Positions 45,344 through 54,036 of a stretch of DNA of 64,000 nucleotides are shown here, piece after piece; the first letter of the stretch is position 1; the number at the start of each line of letters is the position of its first letter. The position numbers and the translations under genes were made by a program. Origin of the DNA: UTCHB3 sp008363265. GTDB lineage: Bacteria > Bacteroidota > Ignavibacteria > Ignavibacteriales > Ignavibacteriaceae. Location of the stretch: assembly GCA_045863055.1 (NCBI GenBank), contig BTUW01000001.1:1-64000 (forward strand), in the 5' to 3' direction. The notes beneath the pieces were generated by a model. The model did no database searches. It saw only the letters and a program-made list of their open reading frames with translations, and was not told where the DNA came from.

Positions 45344-45981
45344 TGAAAAAACTTGTAACAGAAGATTTTGTTATAGCCGCCTACAAAAGGGGTGAAATGT
45401 TCCTTCCTGCCGGGAAGGATATTGTGTACACCCCGCTCGCCCTCGACCGTATTAAGAGGCTGGGTATGCACATCGGTGAGGAAAAAAAGGAAGACGTAAA
45501 AACCGAAAATATCAAGCCCTTTACCGGGTTGAAGGTCATAGTCGGGGGTGACCACACCGGTTATCAGATGAGAAAGATGATCATAGACTACTTGAAGAAC
45601 AAAGGGATAACTGTAGAGGATGCAGGTTCTTACAGCGCTGACAGCTGTGACTATCCCGATTTCGCCAAGGCGGTCGCAACCGCGGTCCAGAAGGGCAGTT
45701 GCCATTTTGGTATTGTCGTTGACGCCACCGGCAATCCATCCTCTATAACTGCGAACAAGTTCAAGGGGATCCGGGCAGCTAACTGCTTTAATGAGTTTAC
45801 TGCAAGAAGTGCTCGTGAACATAATGATGCCAATGTACTTGCGCTCGGGGCAAAAGCCATTGGTGATGAGACCGTAAAATCAATTCTGGATGCGTGGCTC
45901 ACATCTTCGTTCCTGGGTGACAGGCATCAAAAACGACTCGACAAAATTTCGAAGGTGGAGGAACTTCATTTCAGGTCATGA
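45343..45981 (+). CDS. RpiB/LacA/LacB-fold protein lacking the catalytic Cys, with an extra N-terminal segment
   Basis: Residues about 63-205 match the RpiB fold: VIVGGDHTGY (D70, H71), SYSADSCDYPDFA, SAREHNDANVLALGAKAIG and DRHQKRLDKI. The catalytic Cys of RpiB (in GTG motifs of the form CGTGIGMS) is replaced: the loop reads GIVVDATGNPSSITANK, with D127 in that position. Residues 1-45 (VTEDFVIAAYKRG...LPAGKDIVYTPLALDRIKRLGMHI) form an additional segment resembling the N-termini of EutQ-like and other microcompartment-linked proteins. A plain ribose-5-phosphate isomerase is therefore doubtful. It overlaps manC by one base and is followed by a terminator. Confidence 0.75.
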   Translation: MKKLVTEDFVIAAYKRGEMFLPAGKDIVYTPLALDRIKRLGMHIGEEKKEDVKTENIKPFTGLKVIVGGDHTGYQMRKMIIDYLKNKGITVEDAGSYSADSCDYPDFAKAVATAVQKGSCHFGIVVDATGNPSSITANKFKGIRAANCFNEFTARSAREHNDANVLALGAKAIGDETVKSILDAWLTSSFLGDRHQKRLDKISKVEELHFRS

Positions 45982-45989
45982 CCGTCATG

Positions 45990-46020
45990 GTATTTCCATT
46001 TGACAGGAAGTGCTTTTTTT
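45990..46020 (+). terminator. Intrinsic terminator after the alr-manC group
   Basis: GTATTTCC at 45990-45997 pairs with GGAAGTGC at 46006-46013 (8 bp with two G-U pairs) around an 8-base loop, followed by seven T's at 46014-46020. Confidence 0.65.
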
Positions 46021-46030
46021 ATTATTTTTG
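46000..46030 (+). promoter_or_regulatory. Candidate Bacteroidota-type promoter for the pyrK-pyrD-folC-rho group
   Basis: TTG at 46000-46002 and TATTTTTG at 46023-46030 are exactly 20 bases apart, matching TTG-N20-TAnnTTTG. The element overlaps the terminator of the previous group and would leave a leader of about 100 bases before the pyrK start. Confidence 0.5.
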
Positions 46031-46135
46031 AGTTCCAAATTATTCCAGTCTTGATAATCCCCGGGAACTGCTCCTTTTAACATTAAATGATTCATCTCTT
46101 TATTCCACCTGAAAACAAGATCCGCGGGCACTGAT

Positions 46136-46894
46136 TTGATTGTCTCAAAAGTAACCGTAACCGCGCTTGAAAAGATACAGGACCGCGTTTATCTGATCAA
46201 GTGTCACTCGCCATATTTGGCATCAACATTTAAACCGGGCCAGTTCGCTAACATTAAGGTCAGTGAGGGCGGTTTTCCTCTTCTTCGCCGTCCTTTCTCG
46301 ATCTGCGATATCGATGGTGATGAGATTGTCTTTATGTTTGCGGTACATGGAGTTGGAACAGAGATACTCAGTCAGAAGAGGCCGGGTGATCAACTCGATA
46401 TGATCGCACCACTTGGTCAGGGATTTAATGTCTCCGGGGATTTCGATACTGCGATAATTATTGCTGGCGGTATTGGTGCAGCACCTTTTCCGCTTCTCGC
46501 CAAGTCGCTGAGTGGTAAACGAAAGGTCACTTATATCGGTGGACGTACATCAAAAGACATAATCACATATGGTCTTGAAGATGTACAGATATCGACTGAT
46601 GACGGTTCTTTGGGTTACAAAGGAAATGTGGTCGATTTATTTCGGTCAGAATTACCGGCCTACAATGAAAAGCGGATAAAAGTTTTCGCCTGCGGACCAA
46701 ACCCTATGCTCAGGGCTTTGCAGCAATTGTTGAACAAATCCGGGATCGCGGGTGAAATATCAACAGAGAGTGCAATGGCCTGCGGTTTCGGTATTTGTCA
46801 GGGGTGTCCGATAGAGAAAAGCGTTGAAGATGGGCGTTATCTTCTTATATGCAAAGACGGGCCGGTATTCAACTCAAGGGATGTGGTGGTCTGA
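46136..46894 (+). CDS. pyrK: Dihydroorotate dehydrogenase B, electron transfer subunit
   Basis: PyrK carries FAD and a [2Fe-2S] cluster and passes electrons from dihydroorotate oxidation to NAD+. The 252-residue protein has the FAD motif RRPFSICD near residue 48, the NAD region IIAGGIGAAPFPLLAKSL near 105, and cluster ligands in ACGFGICQGCPIE near 217-229 plus the later Cys in LLICKDGPVF. The start is TTG at 46136, since no ATG lies near the family start. The stop overlaps the pyrD ATG (TGATG), as expected for partners. Confidence 0.9.
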   Translation: MIVSKVTVTALEKIQDRVYLIKCHSPYLASTFKPGQFANIKVSEGGFPLLRRPFSICDIDGDEIVFMFAVHGVGTEILSQKRPGDQLDMIAPLGQGFNVSGDFDTAIIIAGGIGAAPFPLLAKSLSGKRKVTYIGGRTSKDIITYGLEDVQISTDDGSLGYKGNVVDLFRSELPAYNEKRIKVFACGPNPMLRALQQLLNKSGIAGEISTESAMACGFGICQGCPIEKSVEDGRYLLICKDGPVFNSRDVVV

Positions 46895-47811
46895 TGAAAC
46901 CTGATCTCTCGGTCAATATTGCAGGACTGAAATTAAAAAATCCGATACTTCTTGCTTCCGGTACTGTGGGTTACGGGTATGAAATATCAAACTTTATCGA
47001 CTTGAATACTATCGGCGGAATCGTAACCAAATCGATAAGTTTAAAGCCCAGAAAGGGGAATCCTCCACAAAGGATCGTTGAGACTCCTTCAGGCATGCTG
47101 AACGCGATCGGGCTCGCGAATGTGGGGATTGAAGAATTTATCAATGAGAAATTGCCATTTCTCGCGGCTTATGATACAGCCGTGATTTGTAACATTGCGG
47201 CATCTTCTGTAGATGAATATGTTGAATGCGTTCGTCTACTGAACGGGAACGACACCGTTAAAGCATTTGAAATTAACGTATCATGTCCCAATGTTAAAGA
47301 GGGGGGGCTTATCTTTGGAAACGATATCAGATATGTGGCTGAGATAACCGCTAAGGTTAAGAACATTGCGGATAAACCGGTGATCATCAAATTGTCGCCC
47401 AATACGTCCAACATTTCAGAGTTTGCCTCTGCCGCAAAGGAAAATGGTGCCGATGCAGTATCCGCGATAAATACATTGGTTGGAACCAGTTTTGATATTG
47501 ATACTCGAAAACCAAAGATACAAAACGTGACAGGTGGGCTCTCCGGTCCGGCAATAAAACCGGTTGCATTGGCCAAAGTGCTTGAGATCAGCAGAAAATG
47601 CGATATTCCCGTGATCGGGATAGGCGGAATTTCAACCTGGGAAGATGTGATAGAATTTATGATCGTGGGTTCGACAGCTGTACAGATCGGAACCCTGAAT
47701 TTTATTGATCCGACAGCCCCGGTGTCGATAATAAGCCAACTTGAAGATTTTTGTAATAGAAAGAAGATTGAACAAATTAAATCAATAACCGCCTCCTATG
47801 AACTCACCTGA
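46894..47811 (+). CDS. pyrD: Dihydroorotate dehydrogenase B, catalytic subunit
   Basis: This class 1B enzyme oxidises dihydroorotate to orotate with FMN. The 305-residue protein from ATG 46894 has PILLASGTVGYGYE near the start, the catalytic Cys in EINVSCPNVKEGG near 128, and the IGIGGISTWEDVIEFMIVGSTAVQIGT phosphate-binding region (read in parts) near 245-270. An in-frame ATG at 46849 lies inside pyrK and was rejected. PyrK next door confirms the 1B type. Confidence 0.95.
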   Translation: MKPDLSVNIAGLKLKNPILLASGTVGYGYEISNFIDLNTIGGIVTKSISLKPRKGNPPQRIVETPSGMLNAIGLANVGIEEFINEKLPFLAAYDTAVICNIAASSVDEYVECVRLLNGNDTVKAFEINVSCPNVKEGGLIFGNDIRYVAEITAKVKNIADKPVIIKLSPNTSNISEFASAAKENGADAVSAINTLVGTSFDIDTRKPKIQNVTGGLSGPAIKPVALAKVLEISRKCDIPVIGIGGISTWEDVIEFMIVGSTAVQIGTLNFIDPTAPVSIISQLEDFCNRKKIEQIKSITASYELT

Positions 47812-49090
47812 GCAAACGATAGAAAAATATCTGGAGTTTCTCTTCAGTCTCCATAACCGGGGTATAAAACTCGGACTTGAGAAAACTTTTGAATTTCTTA
47901 AGAAACTTGGGGACCCTCACAAGGATTTGAAATGCTTCCACATTGCCGGTTCAAACGGAAAGGGGAGTACTTCATCTTTCATCGCGAGTATTCTTACTGA
48001 AGCGGGATACAAAACCGGGCTTTACACATCTCCCCATTTTATCCGTTTCAATGAGCGTATAAGGATCAATGGGCAACCGGTCCCCGACAAATATATTGTT
48101 CAATTCATGCAGGAAAATGAAAAAGAGATCACGAACGCCGGTCTGACCTTTTTCGAAGTGACCACGTGCATGGCTTTCAAATATTTCCGGGATCAAGAGG
48201 TTGATTTTGCGGTGATCGAAACCGGCCTTGGCGGCACTTACGATTCTACAAATGTGATCGATCCTCTCGCCTCGATTATCACTTCCATATCTCTTGAGCA
48301 CACAAACATTCTTGGTGATTCCCTTGAATTGATCGCTGAAGCGAAAGGCGGAATAATAAAAGCGGGACGTCCTGTATTTCTTGGGCTTCTTCCCGGGGTG
48401 GCGCGTGGACGCCTGATGCAGATCGCTGCTGAGAAGGGTTCAAAGTGTTATTTCCTTGAAGAGTACGTCAACAGACGGGGGGATTCCATCGAGTTTTATT
48501 CCAGTGAGTTGTATTTTGACGATCTAACAACACCATTGCGGGGAAATTACCAGCAACTCAATGCTTCACTTGCGATATTGGCTCTGAATAAAGTACTCCG
48601 TTTCTCAGATAATGGTAAAATATTAAAGGGGATTAGAAACGTCATATCGAACAGTGGAATCCAGGGTCGATTTGAGAAAGTTTACAATAAACCTGCGATA
48701 TTTCTTGATTCCGCCCACAATGTTGAAGGTATAATCTCGTTTCTCAGGGAATTCGTGAAAGAAAAGAAGAAACACAGAAAGAACTATCTGCTGTTTTCTT
48801 CTCTAAATGACAAATCAACAGAACAGATGTTGATCGAGAGCAGCAGCCACTTCGATCTGATCTATCTGTTTGAACTTGAGGGAAACGACAGGGCTGCAAA
48901 AATCGATGATCTCGCTGGGCTCGCGGAAAAGAACTTGATCAAGTATCAAAAAGTGACTGATATTAAGTCATTTATAAGGAAGTTTATGGGCGCAGCTGAG
49001 GATGAGTGCCTTGTCGTGTACGGTAGCATGTATCTGGTGGCAGAAGTAAAAAAAGTCTTTGAAAAAAAATATTACAGTAACATCGTTTAA
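47798..49090 (+). CDS. folC: Folylpolyglutamate synthase / dihydrofolate synthase
   Basis: FolC adds glutamate to dihydropteroate and to folates with ATP. The 430-residue protein has the P-loop GSNGKGST at residues 51-58, TSPHFIRFNERIRING near 76-91, and the GLGGTYDSTNVIDP segment near 144-157, as in the Mur ligase superfamily. Its ATG lies 14 bases inside the pyrD end. Confidence 0.94.
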   Translation: MNSPEQTIEKYLEFLFSLHNRGIKLGLEKTFEFLKKLGDPHKDLKCFHIAGSNGKGSTSSFIASILTEAGYKTGLYTSPHFIRFNERIRINGQPVPDKYIVQFMQENEKEITNAGLTFFEVTTCMAFKYFRDQEVDFAVIETGLGGTYDSTNVIDPLASIITSISLEHTNILGDSLELIAEAKGGIIKAGRPVFLGLLPGVARGRLMQIAAEKGSKCYFLEEYVNRRGDSIEFYSSELYFDDLTTPLRGNYQQLNASLAILALNKVLRFSDNGKILKGIRNVISNSGIQGRFEKVYNKPAIFLDSAHNVEGIISFLREFVKEKKKHRKNYLLFSSLNDKSTEQMLIESSSHFDLIYLFELEGNDRAAKIDDLAGLAEKNLIKYQKVTDIKSFIRKFMGAAEDECLVVYGSMYLVAEVKKVFEKKYYSNIV

Positions 49091-49112
49091 AGTTTAACAT
49101 AAAGGTAATTAC

Positions 49113-50360
49113 ATGGACATTTCAGAACTGAAATCAAAAAAGATCGTGGAACTGAATGAGATCGCGAAAGAATTGAAGATCTCAGGGTTCACCGATCTTA
49201 GAAAACAGGAATTGATCTTCAAAATCCTCGAGGCCCAGACCGCGAAGGATGGTTTAACCTTCTCGAAAGGTGTATTGGAAGTGCTGCCCGATGGTTATGG
49301 GTTCCTCCGTTCCTCGGCCTACAACTATCTTCCTTCCCCCGACGATATCTACATTTCACCCTCACAGATCAAAAAATTCTTCCTAAGAACAGGTGATTTT
49401 GTAAGCGGACAGGTCAGACCGCCCAAGGAAGGGGAAAGATTTTTCGCACTCTTAAGGGTTGAAGCAGTAAACGGAATGGATCCGGCTGAGATCAGGGAGA
49501 GGACTCTTTTCGATAACCTGATACCGGTCTATCCCACGAAAAAACTGATCCTTGAATCCGCCCCGGGTGAATATTCGATGCGTATAATGGATATGCTTAC
49601 ACCGATCGGTAAGGGACAGAGAGGTCTTATAGTTTCTCCTCCCAAGAGCGGTAAAACGATCCTGCTGCAGAAGATCGCCAATTCAATCACGAGGAATCAT
49701 CCGGAAGTAAAACTCATTATCCTTCTTATCGATGAACGTCCTGAGGAAGTTACCGATATGGAGCGGAGCGTGAATGCGGAAGTGGTAAGTTCAACATTCG
49801 ATGAGCCTGCAGAGCGCCATGTACAGGTAGCAGATATGGTTATCGAAAAGGCCAAAAGACTGGTTGAAGCAAAACATGATGTGGTTATCCTGCTTGACTC
49901 GATCACCCGTCTCGGCAGGGCGCACAACCTGGTCGTACCGCACTCAGGGAAGATACTTTCCGGAGGTCTCGATTCGAACGCTCTCCACAAACCAAAAAGA
50001 TTCTTCGGTGCAGCGAGAAACACCGAGGATGGTGGTTCGCTTACGATCATCGCTACTGCCCTGATCGATACAGGTTCGAGAATGGACGATGTTATCTTTG
50101 AGGAGTTCAAAGGGACCGGCAACATGGAAATTGTTCTTGACCGTGATCTCAGCGACAGAAGAATATTCCCGGCGATCGACATCAACCGTTCGGGTACCCG
50201 TCGCGAAGAAATTCTCCTTAAAGAGGAAGAACTGCAGAGGATTTACATTCTCAGAAAATATCTCAGTGACTTTACACCTGTTGAGGCGATGGAAGAACTG
50301 CTTGATAAAATGAGAGGCACCAGGAATAACAAAGAATTCCTCACAATGATGAATTCCTGA
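49113..50360 (+). CDS. rho: Transcription termination factor Rho
   Basis: Rho is a ring helicase that ends transcription and translocates on RNA. The 415-residue protein has the N-terminal helical and CSD RNA-binding parts (LPDGYGFLRSSAYNYLPSPDDIY near 51-73), the Walker A segment SPPKSGKT near 175-182, and Walker B DVVILLDSITRLGRAHN near 253. It is short like many Bacteroidota/Chlorobiota forms without a long N-terminal insertion. It overlaps pdxA by one base. Confidence 0.97.
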   Translation: MDISELKSKKIVELNEIAKELKISGFTDLRKQELIFKILEAQTAKDGLTFSKGVLEVLPDGYGFLRSSAYNYLPSPDDIYISPSQIKKFFLRTGDFVSGQVRPPKEGERFFALLRVEAVNGMDPAEIRERTLFDNLIPVYPTKKLILESAPGEYSMRIMDMLTPIGKGQRGLIVSPPKSGKTILLQKIANSITRNHPEVKLIILLIDERPEEVTDMERSVNAEVVSSTFDEPAERHVQVADMVIEKAKRLVEAKHDVVILLDSITRLGRAHNLVVPHSGKILSGGLDSNALHKPKRFFGAARNTEDGGSLTIIATALIDTGSRMDDVIFEEFKGTGNMEIVLDRDLSDRRIFPAIDINRSGTRREEILLKEEELQRIYILRKYLSDFTPVEAMEELLDKMRGTRNNKEFLTMMNS

Positions 50361-51322
50361 TGCGGAATAGAATGACAGGTGTTGTCACCTGTGGTGATAT
50401 CAACGGAATAGGTCCTGAGATCGCGGTAAAAGCGATCGACAGGATGCTGGGGGCCAAAGACCTCAACTACGTACTCGTTATTCCCGGGAATGTGTTTTCA
50501 GAAATATCACAAAAAACCGGTATCGATCTCAGCAAGGAAACGCGAGTGAAGATTCACGATATCGGTGATTTCAAAATTGAGCCGGGTGATCCAACCGGTG
50601 AGTCGGGAATTGCCGCTTTCAAAGCTTTGGAGGCTGCATTCGGACTGGTTGAAAAGAACGACAGGTCTTTTCTTGTTACCGCACCCATTTCAAAATACGC
50701 ATTCAAACTCGCGGGTGTTAATTTCCCGGGTCATACCGAACTACTTGCTAAATGGGCCGGGGCGGATGAGTTTGTAATGATGTTCCTTTCGGAACAGTTC
50801 AAGTGTGCGTTGGCTACAATTCATGTGCCGCTGCATGAAGTGAGTGGATTGGTCACCAAGGACCTTCTGCGGACATGTCTTAAGACCGTTACCAATTCTT
50901 TGAAGATCGATTTCAGTCTGCATCAGCCACGGATAGCACTATTGGGTCTGAATCCGCATGCGGGAGAAAACGGTGTGATCGGAGACGAAGAGATAAACGT
51001 AATCAAGCCCGCGATTGATGAATTCAAAGGCACGGTTGAGGGACCTTTTCCACCTGATGCCTTTTTCGCCAGAAAGCAGCATCTCACCTTTGATATTTTT
51101 GTCGCGCTCTATCACGACCAGGGGCTGATCCCCTTCAAGTTGCTGACAGCAGGTTCAGGTGTTAACTACACCGCGGGTCTGAACATCATCAGGACCTCTC
51201 CCGATCATGGTACGGCTTACGATATCGCGTGGCAGAACAGGGCTGATTTTACGTCGATGATAGAAGCTATCGACTGGGGGCACAGGGTATGCTCCAACCG
51301 GCGTTTGATCTATGGCAGGTGA
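50360..51322 (+). CDS. pdxA: 4-hydroxythreonine-4-phosphate dehydrogenase
   Basis: PdxA oxidises 4-phosphohydroxy-threonine in the DXP-dependent pyridoxal phosphate pathway. The 320-residue protein has GDINGIGPEI near residue 12, the metal-site GHTELLAKWAG near 128, NPHAGENGVIG near 195, and YHDQGLIPFK near 253. The start codon overlaps the rho stop, and its end overlaps the methyltransferase by 11 bases. Confidence 0.94.
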   Translation: MRNRMTGVVTCGDINGIGPEIAVKAIDRMLGAKDLNYVLVIPGNVFSEISQKTGIDLSKETRVKIHDIGDFKIEPGDPTGESGIAAFKALEAAFGLVEKNDRSFLVTAPISKYAFKLAGVNFPGHTELLAKWAGADEFVMMFLSEQFKCALATIHVPLHEVSGLVTKDLLRTCLKTVTNSLKIDFSLHQPRIALLGLNPHAGENGVIGDEEINVIKPAIDEFKGTVEGPFPPDAFFARKQHLTFDIFVALYHDQGLIPFKLLTAGSGVNYTAGLNIIRTSPDHGTAYDIAWQNRADFTSMIEAIDWGHRVCSNRRLIYGR

Positions 51323-52040
51323 CAATTACAGCAGATTATCCCTGATCTACAACGATCTGGTAAGGCATGTTGATTATCACGGCTGGGCGATCTATATCCT
51401 GAAATTGATCGAAAAATTCGATGTCAGAACCGGACGTGTACTGGAACTCGCTTCCGGCACCGGGAAACTTTTCCCCAGATTGGGATTTGTGAACGGCAGG
51501 GGAATCATGAGTGATCTTTCATTCAACATGCTTGACCAAGCCTCCTCTAAATATCCCAAAGTCTGCTGTGATATGACCAGAATACCCTTCAAAACCGGTT
51601 TCGACCTTGTGTTCTCATGCTTCGACAGTGTTAATCATCTCTCTGACACCGATCAATTGGCAGTCCATTTTCAAGAAGTAACCCGCGTTCTCACTCCCGG
51701 TGGCTGGTTTTTCTTCGACATGGTTACAGAGCGGAATTCGAGGGCCTACCTTTCCACCTACAGTAAAAAGCGAAAGGCGGGGACACTAAGTTACAGTCAG
51801 GCTTCGCAGTATGATGAAAACTCAAAAATTCACTATAACAAGTTCAAGATAACCGAAAGCGGTAAAGAACCTGTAGTTGAAGAGAACCGGGAATACATCT
51901 ATAATGATGAGGAGATGGACCATATTCTTAGGAATTCAGGTCTGGAAATAGTTGCCAAATTTGACTCATTCACCTTTGATCCGGTAGAAGATGATTCTTA
52001 CCGTATCCAATATATTACCAGGAAAAGAAATGATCCTTGA
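51312..52040 (+). CDS. Class I SAM-dependent methyltransferase
   Basis: The 242-residue protein has the SAM-binding motif I VLELASGTGKL near residue 41 and a following acidic strand, DMTRIP and SCFDSVNHL near 86-101, and the GGWFFFDMVTE post-motif near 133-143. The acceptor substrate is unknown. It overlaps pdxA and the FtsE-like ATPase, so the three are co-translated, but this does not fix the substrate. Confidence 0.85.
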   Translation: MAGDNYSRLSLIYNDLVRHVDYHGWAIYILKLIEKFDVRTGRVLELASGTGKLFPRLGFVNGRGIMSDLSFNMLDQASSKYPKVCCDMTRIPFKTGFDLVFSCFDSVNHLSDTDQLAVHFQEVTRVLTPGGWFFFDMVTERNSRAYLSTYSKKRKAGTLSYSQASQYDENSKIHYNKFKITESGKEPVVEENREYIYNDEEMDHILRNSGLEIVAKFDSFTFDPVEDDSYRIQYITRKRNDP

Positions 52041-52695
52041 ATTTAGTTCAGTTGATTTTTCATATTCCACACACAAAGTTCTCGATAAGACTGACTTTGG
52101 GGTCGAGCAGGGAGAGTTCGTTTATCTGGTGGGGAAGAGTGGTTGTGGTAAGTCGACCTTGCTTCAGATGTGCTATTTTAATCTCCTTCCTGACTCCGGT
52201 GAAGTTAAAGTTGCAGGATACTCATCGAAGGATGCATCTCCCAAATCCATTCCCGGACTCAGGCAGAAACTTGGAATAGTTTTCCAGGATTTTAAACTGC
52301 TTAGCGACCGCACGGTATATGAAAACCTTGCATACATCCTGGAGATAAACAATTACCCGTCAAAGAAAATAAGGAACAGGGTGGAGACCGTCCTTAAAGA
52401 ACTTGGTATTCTACATCTTAAGAATGCCTACCCGAAAACCCTCTCCGGAGGTGAGCAGCAGAGAACTGCAATTGGCCGGGCGATAGTGAATGAGCCGCTG
52501 CTTGTGATCGCCGATGAACCAACCGGAAATCTGGATCCCCAAACTTCCGGGGAGATCGTAACACTTCTCAGGAGTATTAATATCAAGGGAACGGCGGTTT
52601 TGCTCGCAACACACAATTATGATCTGATCGACCCCAACTGCAGAATATTGCGACTGGAGGCGGGTAAAGTTACTCAAGTGAGGGTGAAGGCATAA
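52030..52695 (+). CDS. FtsE-like ABC transporter ATP-binding protein
   Basis: The 221-residue ATPase has Walker A GKSGCGKST near residue 36, the signature LSGGEQQRTAIGRAIV near 138, and Walker B LLVIADEPTGNLDP near 158. It resembles FtsE, which works with the membrane protein FtsX at the division septum, but no ftsX is next to it: adk on the other strand follows. LolD/MacB-type ATPases are an alternative. The ATG at 52030 overlaps the methyltransferase end by 11 bases, and an in-frame ATG at 51991 was rejected. Confidence 0.82.
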   Translation: MILEFSSVDFSYSTHKVLDKTDFGVEQGEFVYLVGKSGCGKSTLLQMCYFNLLPDSGEVKVAGYSSKDASPKSIPGLRQKLGIVFQDFKLLSDRTVYENLAYILEINNYPSKKIRNRVETVLKELGILHLKNAYPKTLSGGEQQRTAIGRAIVNEPLLVIADEPTGNLDPQTSGEIVTLLRSINIKGTAVLLATHNYDLIDPNCRILRLEAGKVTQVRVKA

Positions 52696-52722
52696 AAAAA
52701 GCCGCCAGTTGGCAGCTTTTTT
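52694..52722. terminator. Bidirectional terminator between the FtsE-like gene and adk
   Basis: AAAAAAGC at the left and GCTTTTTT at the right flank a GCC/GGC stem with loop AGTT and one C-A mismatch. A- and T-runs on both sides allow it to end the converging transcripts. Confidence 0.75.
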
Positions 52723-52736
52723 AGGGAAGTGAAACC

Positions 52737-53399
52737 TCAGGTAGCCCGTTCTATCAGGGCATCGACAATCTCAAATATTTGACCCGATACTTCGGTGATC
52801 GGCTGCAGCCCGTTGATGATATGCAGGTCTGCAGAACCCTGATAATAATTTACAACAGGCAGGGTTGTTTCTCTGAAAATCTTCAATCTCTTCCTGATCA
52901 CCCCTTCTTCATCATCCGGACGTTGGTAGAATGAATATGAGGCCCCGCAGTTTGGGCACTGAACCAGGTCACCGATCTCATTGTTGCTGAAAATGTTACT
53001 GCAGTTCCGGCAAGCCCTGCGTTTGGTAAGACGGTTAACGAGTTCATCCTCATCCACCTGAAACACCAGGATCACACCATGGTCGTAACTCATTTCCGCA
53101 AGCACCTTTTCCAGAGCTGCAGCTTGTGACACGGTTCTGGGGAAACCGTCAAGAATAAATCCTTCACGCAACTGTGGTTCGGAAAGCTTCTCCCTGATTA
53201 TACCTATCATGATATCATCGGGGAGGAGTTGCCCGCTCGACATTATCTCCTTGGCCTTCATTCCGAGCGGGGTACCCTTTTTAACCGATTCTCGCAGCAT
53301 GTCACCGGTTGAAATATGCTCAAAACCGTATTTGTTGCTGATGATCTTCGCCTGAGTACCTTTGCCGGCGCCGGGAGCACCAAATAAAATTAAATACAT
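52737..53399 (-). CDS. adk: Adenylate kinase, zinc-binding LID type
   Basis: Adk interconverts AMP, ATP and ADP. The 220-residue protein has the P-loop GAPGAGKGT at residues 7-15 and ILDGFPRTVSQ near 82-92. The LID has four cysteines (C130, C133, C148, C151), which bind zinc in many Gram-positive and some Gram-negative forms. It faces the FtsE-like gene with a terminator between. No secY or map gene is nearby, unlike the common ribosomal-operon location. Confidence 0.96.
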   Translation of the reverse strand: MYLILFGAPGAGKGTQAKIISNKYGFEHISTGDMLRESVKKGTPLGMKAKEIMSSGQLLPDDIMIGIIREKLSEPQLREGFILDGFPRTVSQAAALEKVLAEMSYDHGVILVFQVDEDELVNRLTKRRACRNCSNIFSNNEIGDLVQCPNCGASYSFYQRPDDEEGVIRKRLKIFRETTLPVVNYYQGSADLHIINGLQPITEVSGQIFEIVDALIERAT

Positions 53400-53463
53400 G
53401 ATCTTCCTTATGTATCTCTGTCAAAAGACTGAAATTATACTCAGCAAAACTAACAAAATATAA

Positions 53464-53925
53464 TCAATTCCTTAACTTTTCAAAGAAATTACGGAGGAGT
53501 AACTGACTCTCACTCTCCATCAGTCCGGAAAAAACCTCAACTTTGTGGTTGAATTTTCCGTCTTCCGCGTGATTACAAACCGAACCGCAGCACCCGGATT
53601 TAGGGTCGAATGCTGCAAAAACCACCCTTGATATCCGTGCATGGAGTATGGCTCCGGTACACATCAGGCAGGGCTCGAGTGTAACATAAAGAGTGCATTC
53701 ACCAAGTCTTGAAACACCCAGGTGATTTGCCGCCGCGGTGATGGCGATCATTTCTGCATGGGCTGTGGGATCGTTGAGCCGGAGGTTTTGGTTGTAACCT
53801 CTTCCAATTATCTTCTCCTCGTGTACAATTACACATCCTACAGGTACTTCTTCTTCAACGAAGGCCTGCTCCGCTTCCTGAAGTGCTGAATACATGAACC
53901 GGTAATCGTTCTCGGAGAAGATCAT
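53464..53925 (-). CDS. tadA: tRNA-specific adenosine deaminase
   Basis: TadA deaminates A34 to inosine in tRNA-Arg(ACG). The 153-residue protein has the zinc/catalytic motifs HAE at residues 56-58 and PCLMC at 85-89 of the cytidine-deaminase fold. The fit with the neighbouring tRNA supports TadA over guanine deaminase. The tRNA-Arg(ACG) gene lies 111 bases upstream on the same strand and has its own terminator. Confidence 0.93.
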   Translation of the reverse strand: MIFSENDYRFMYSALQEAEQAFVEEEVPVGCVIVHEEKIIGRGYNQNLRLNDPTAHAEMIAITAAANHLGVSRLGECTLYVTLEPCLMCTGAILHARISRVVFAAFDPKSGCCGSVCNHAEDGKFNHKVEVFSGLMESESQLLLRNFFEKLRN

Positions 53926-54002
53926 GTTATTTTAAATTTTTGAAAAGTTAAAAATAAAATGTAAAATTAGCAAAAACTGTCGACAAAAGTGGTTTAAAAA
54001 TG

Positions 54003-54031
54003 AAAAGTCCGTTCGTTTTGGAACGGACTTT
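54003..54031 (-). terminator. Terminator after tRNA-Arg
   Basis: An 11-bp perfect stem (AAAGTCCGTTC at 54004-54014 with GAACGGACTTT at 54021-54031) with a 6-base loop lies 5 bases after the tRNA 3' end. On the minus strand it is followed by TTTTCATTTTT. It separates the tRNA from tadA. Confidence 0.8.
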
Positions 54032-54036
54032 CTTTG

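Noticed and set aside
49697..50185. Minus-strand open frame of 162 residues opposite rho
   Set aside because: It is a shadow of rho codon use, rich in Ser and Arg and without a ribosome site.
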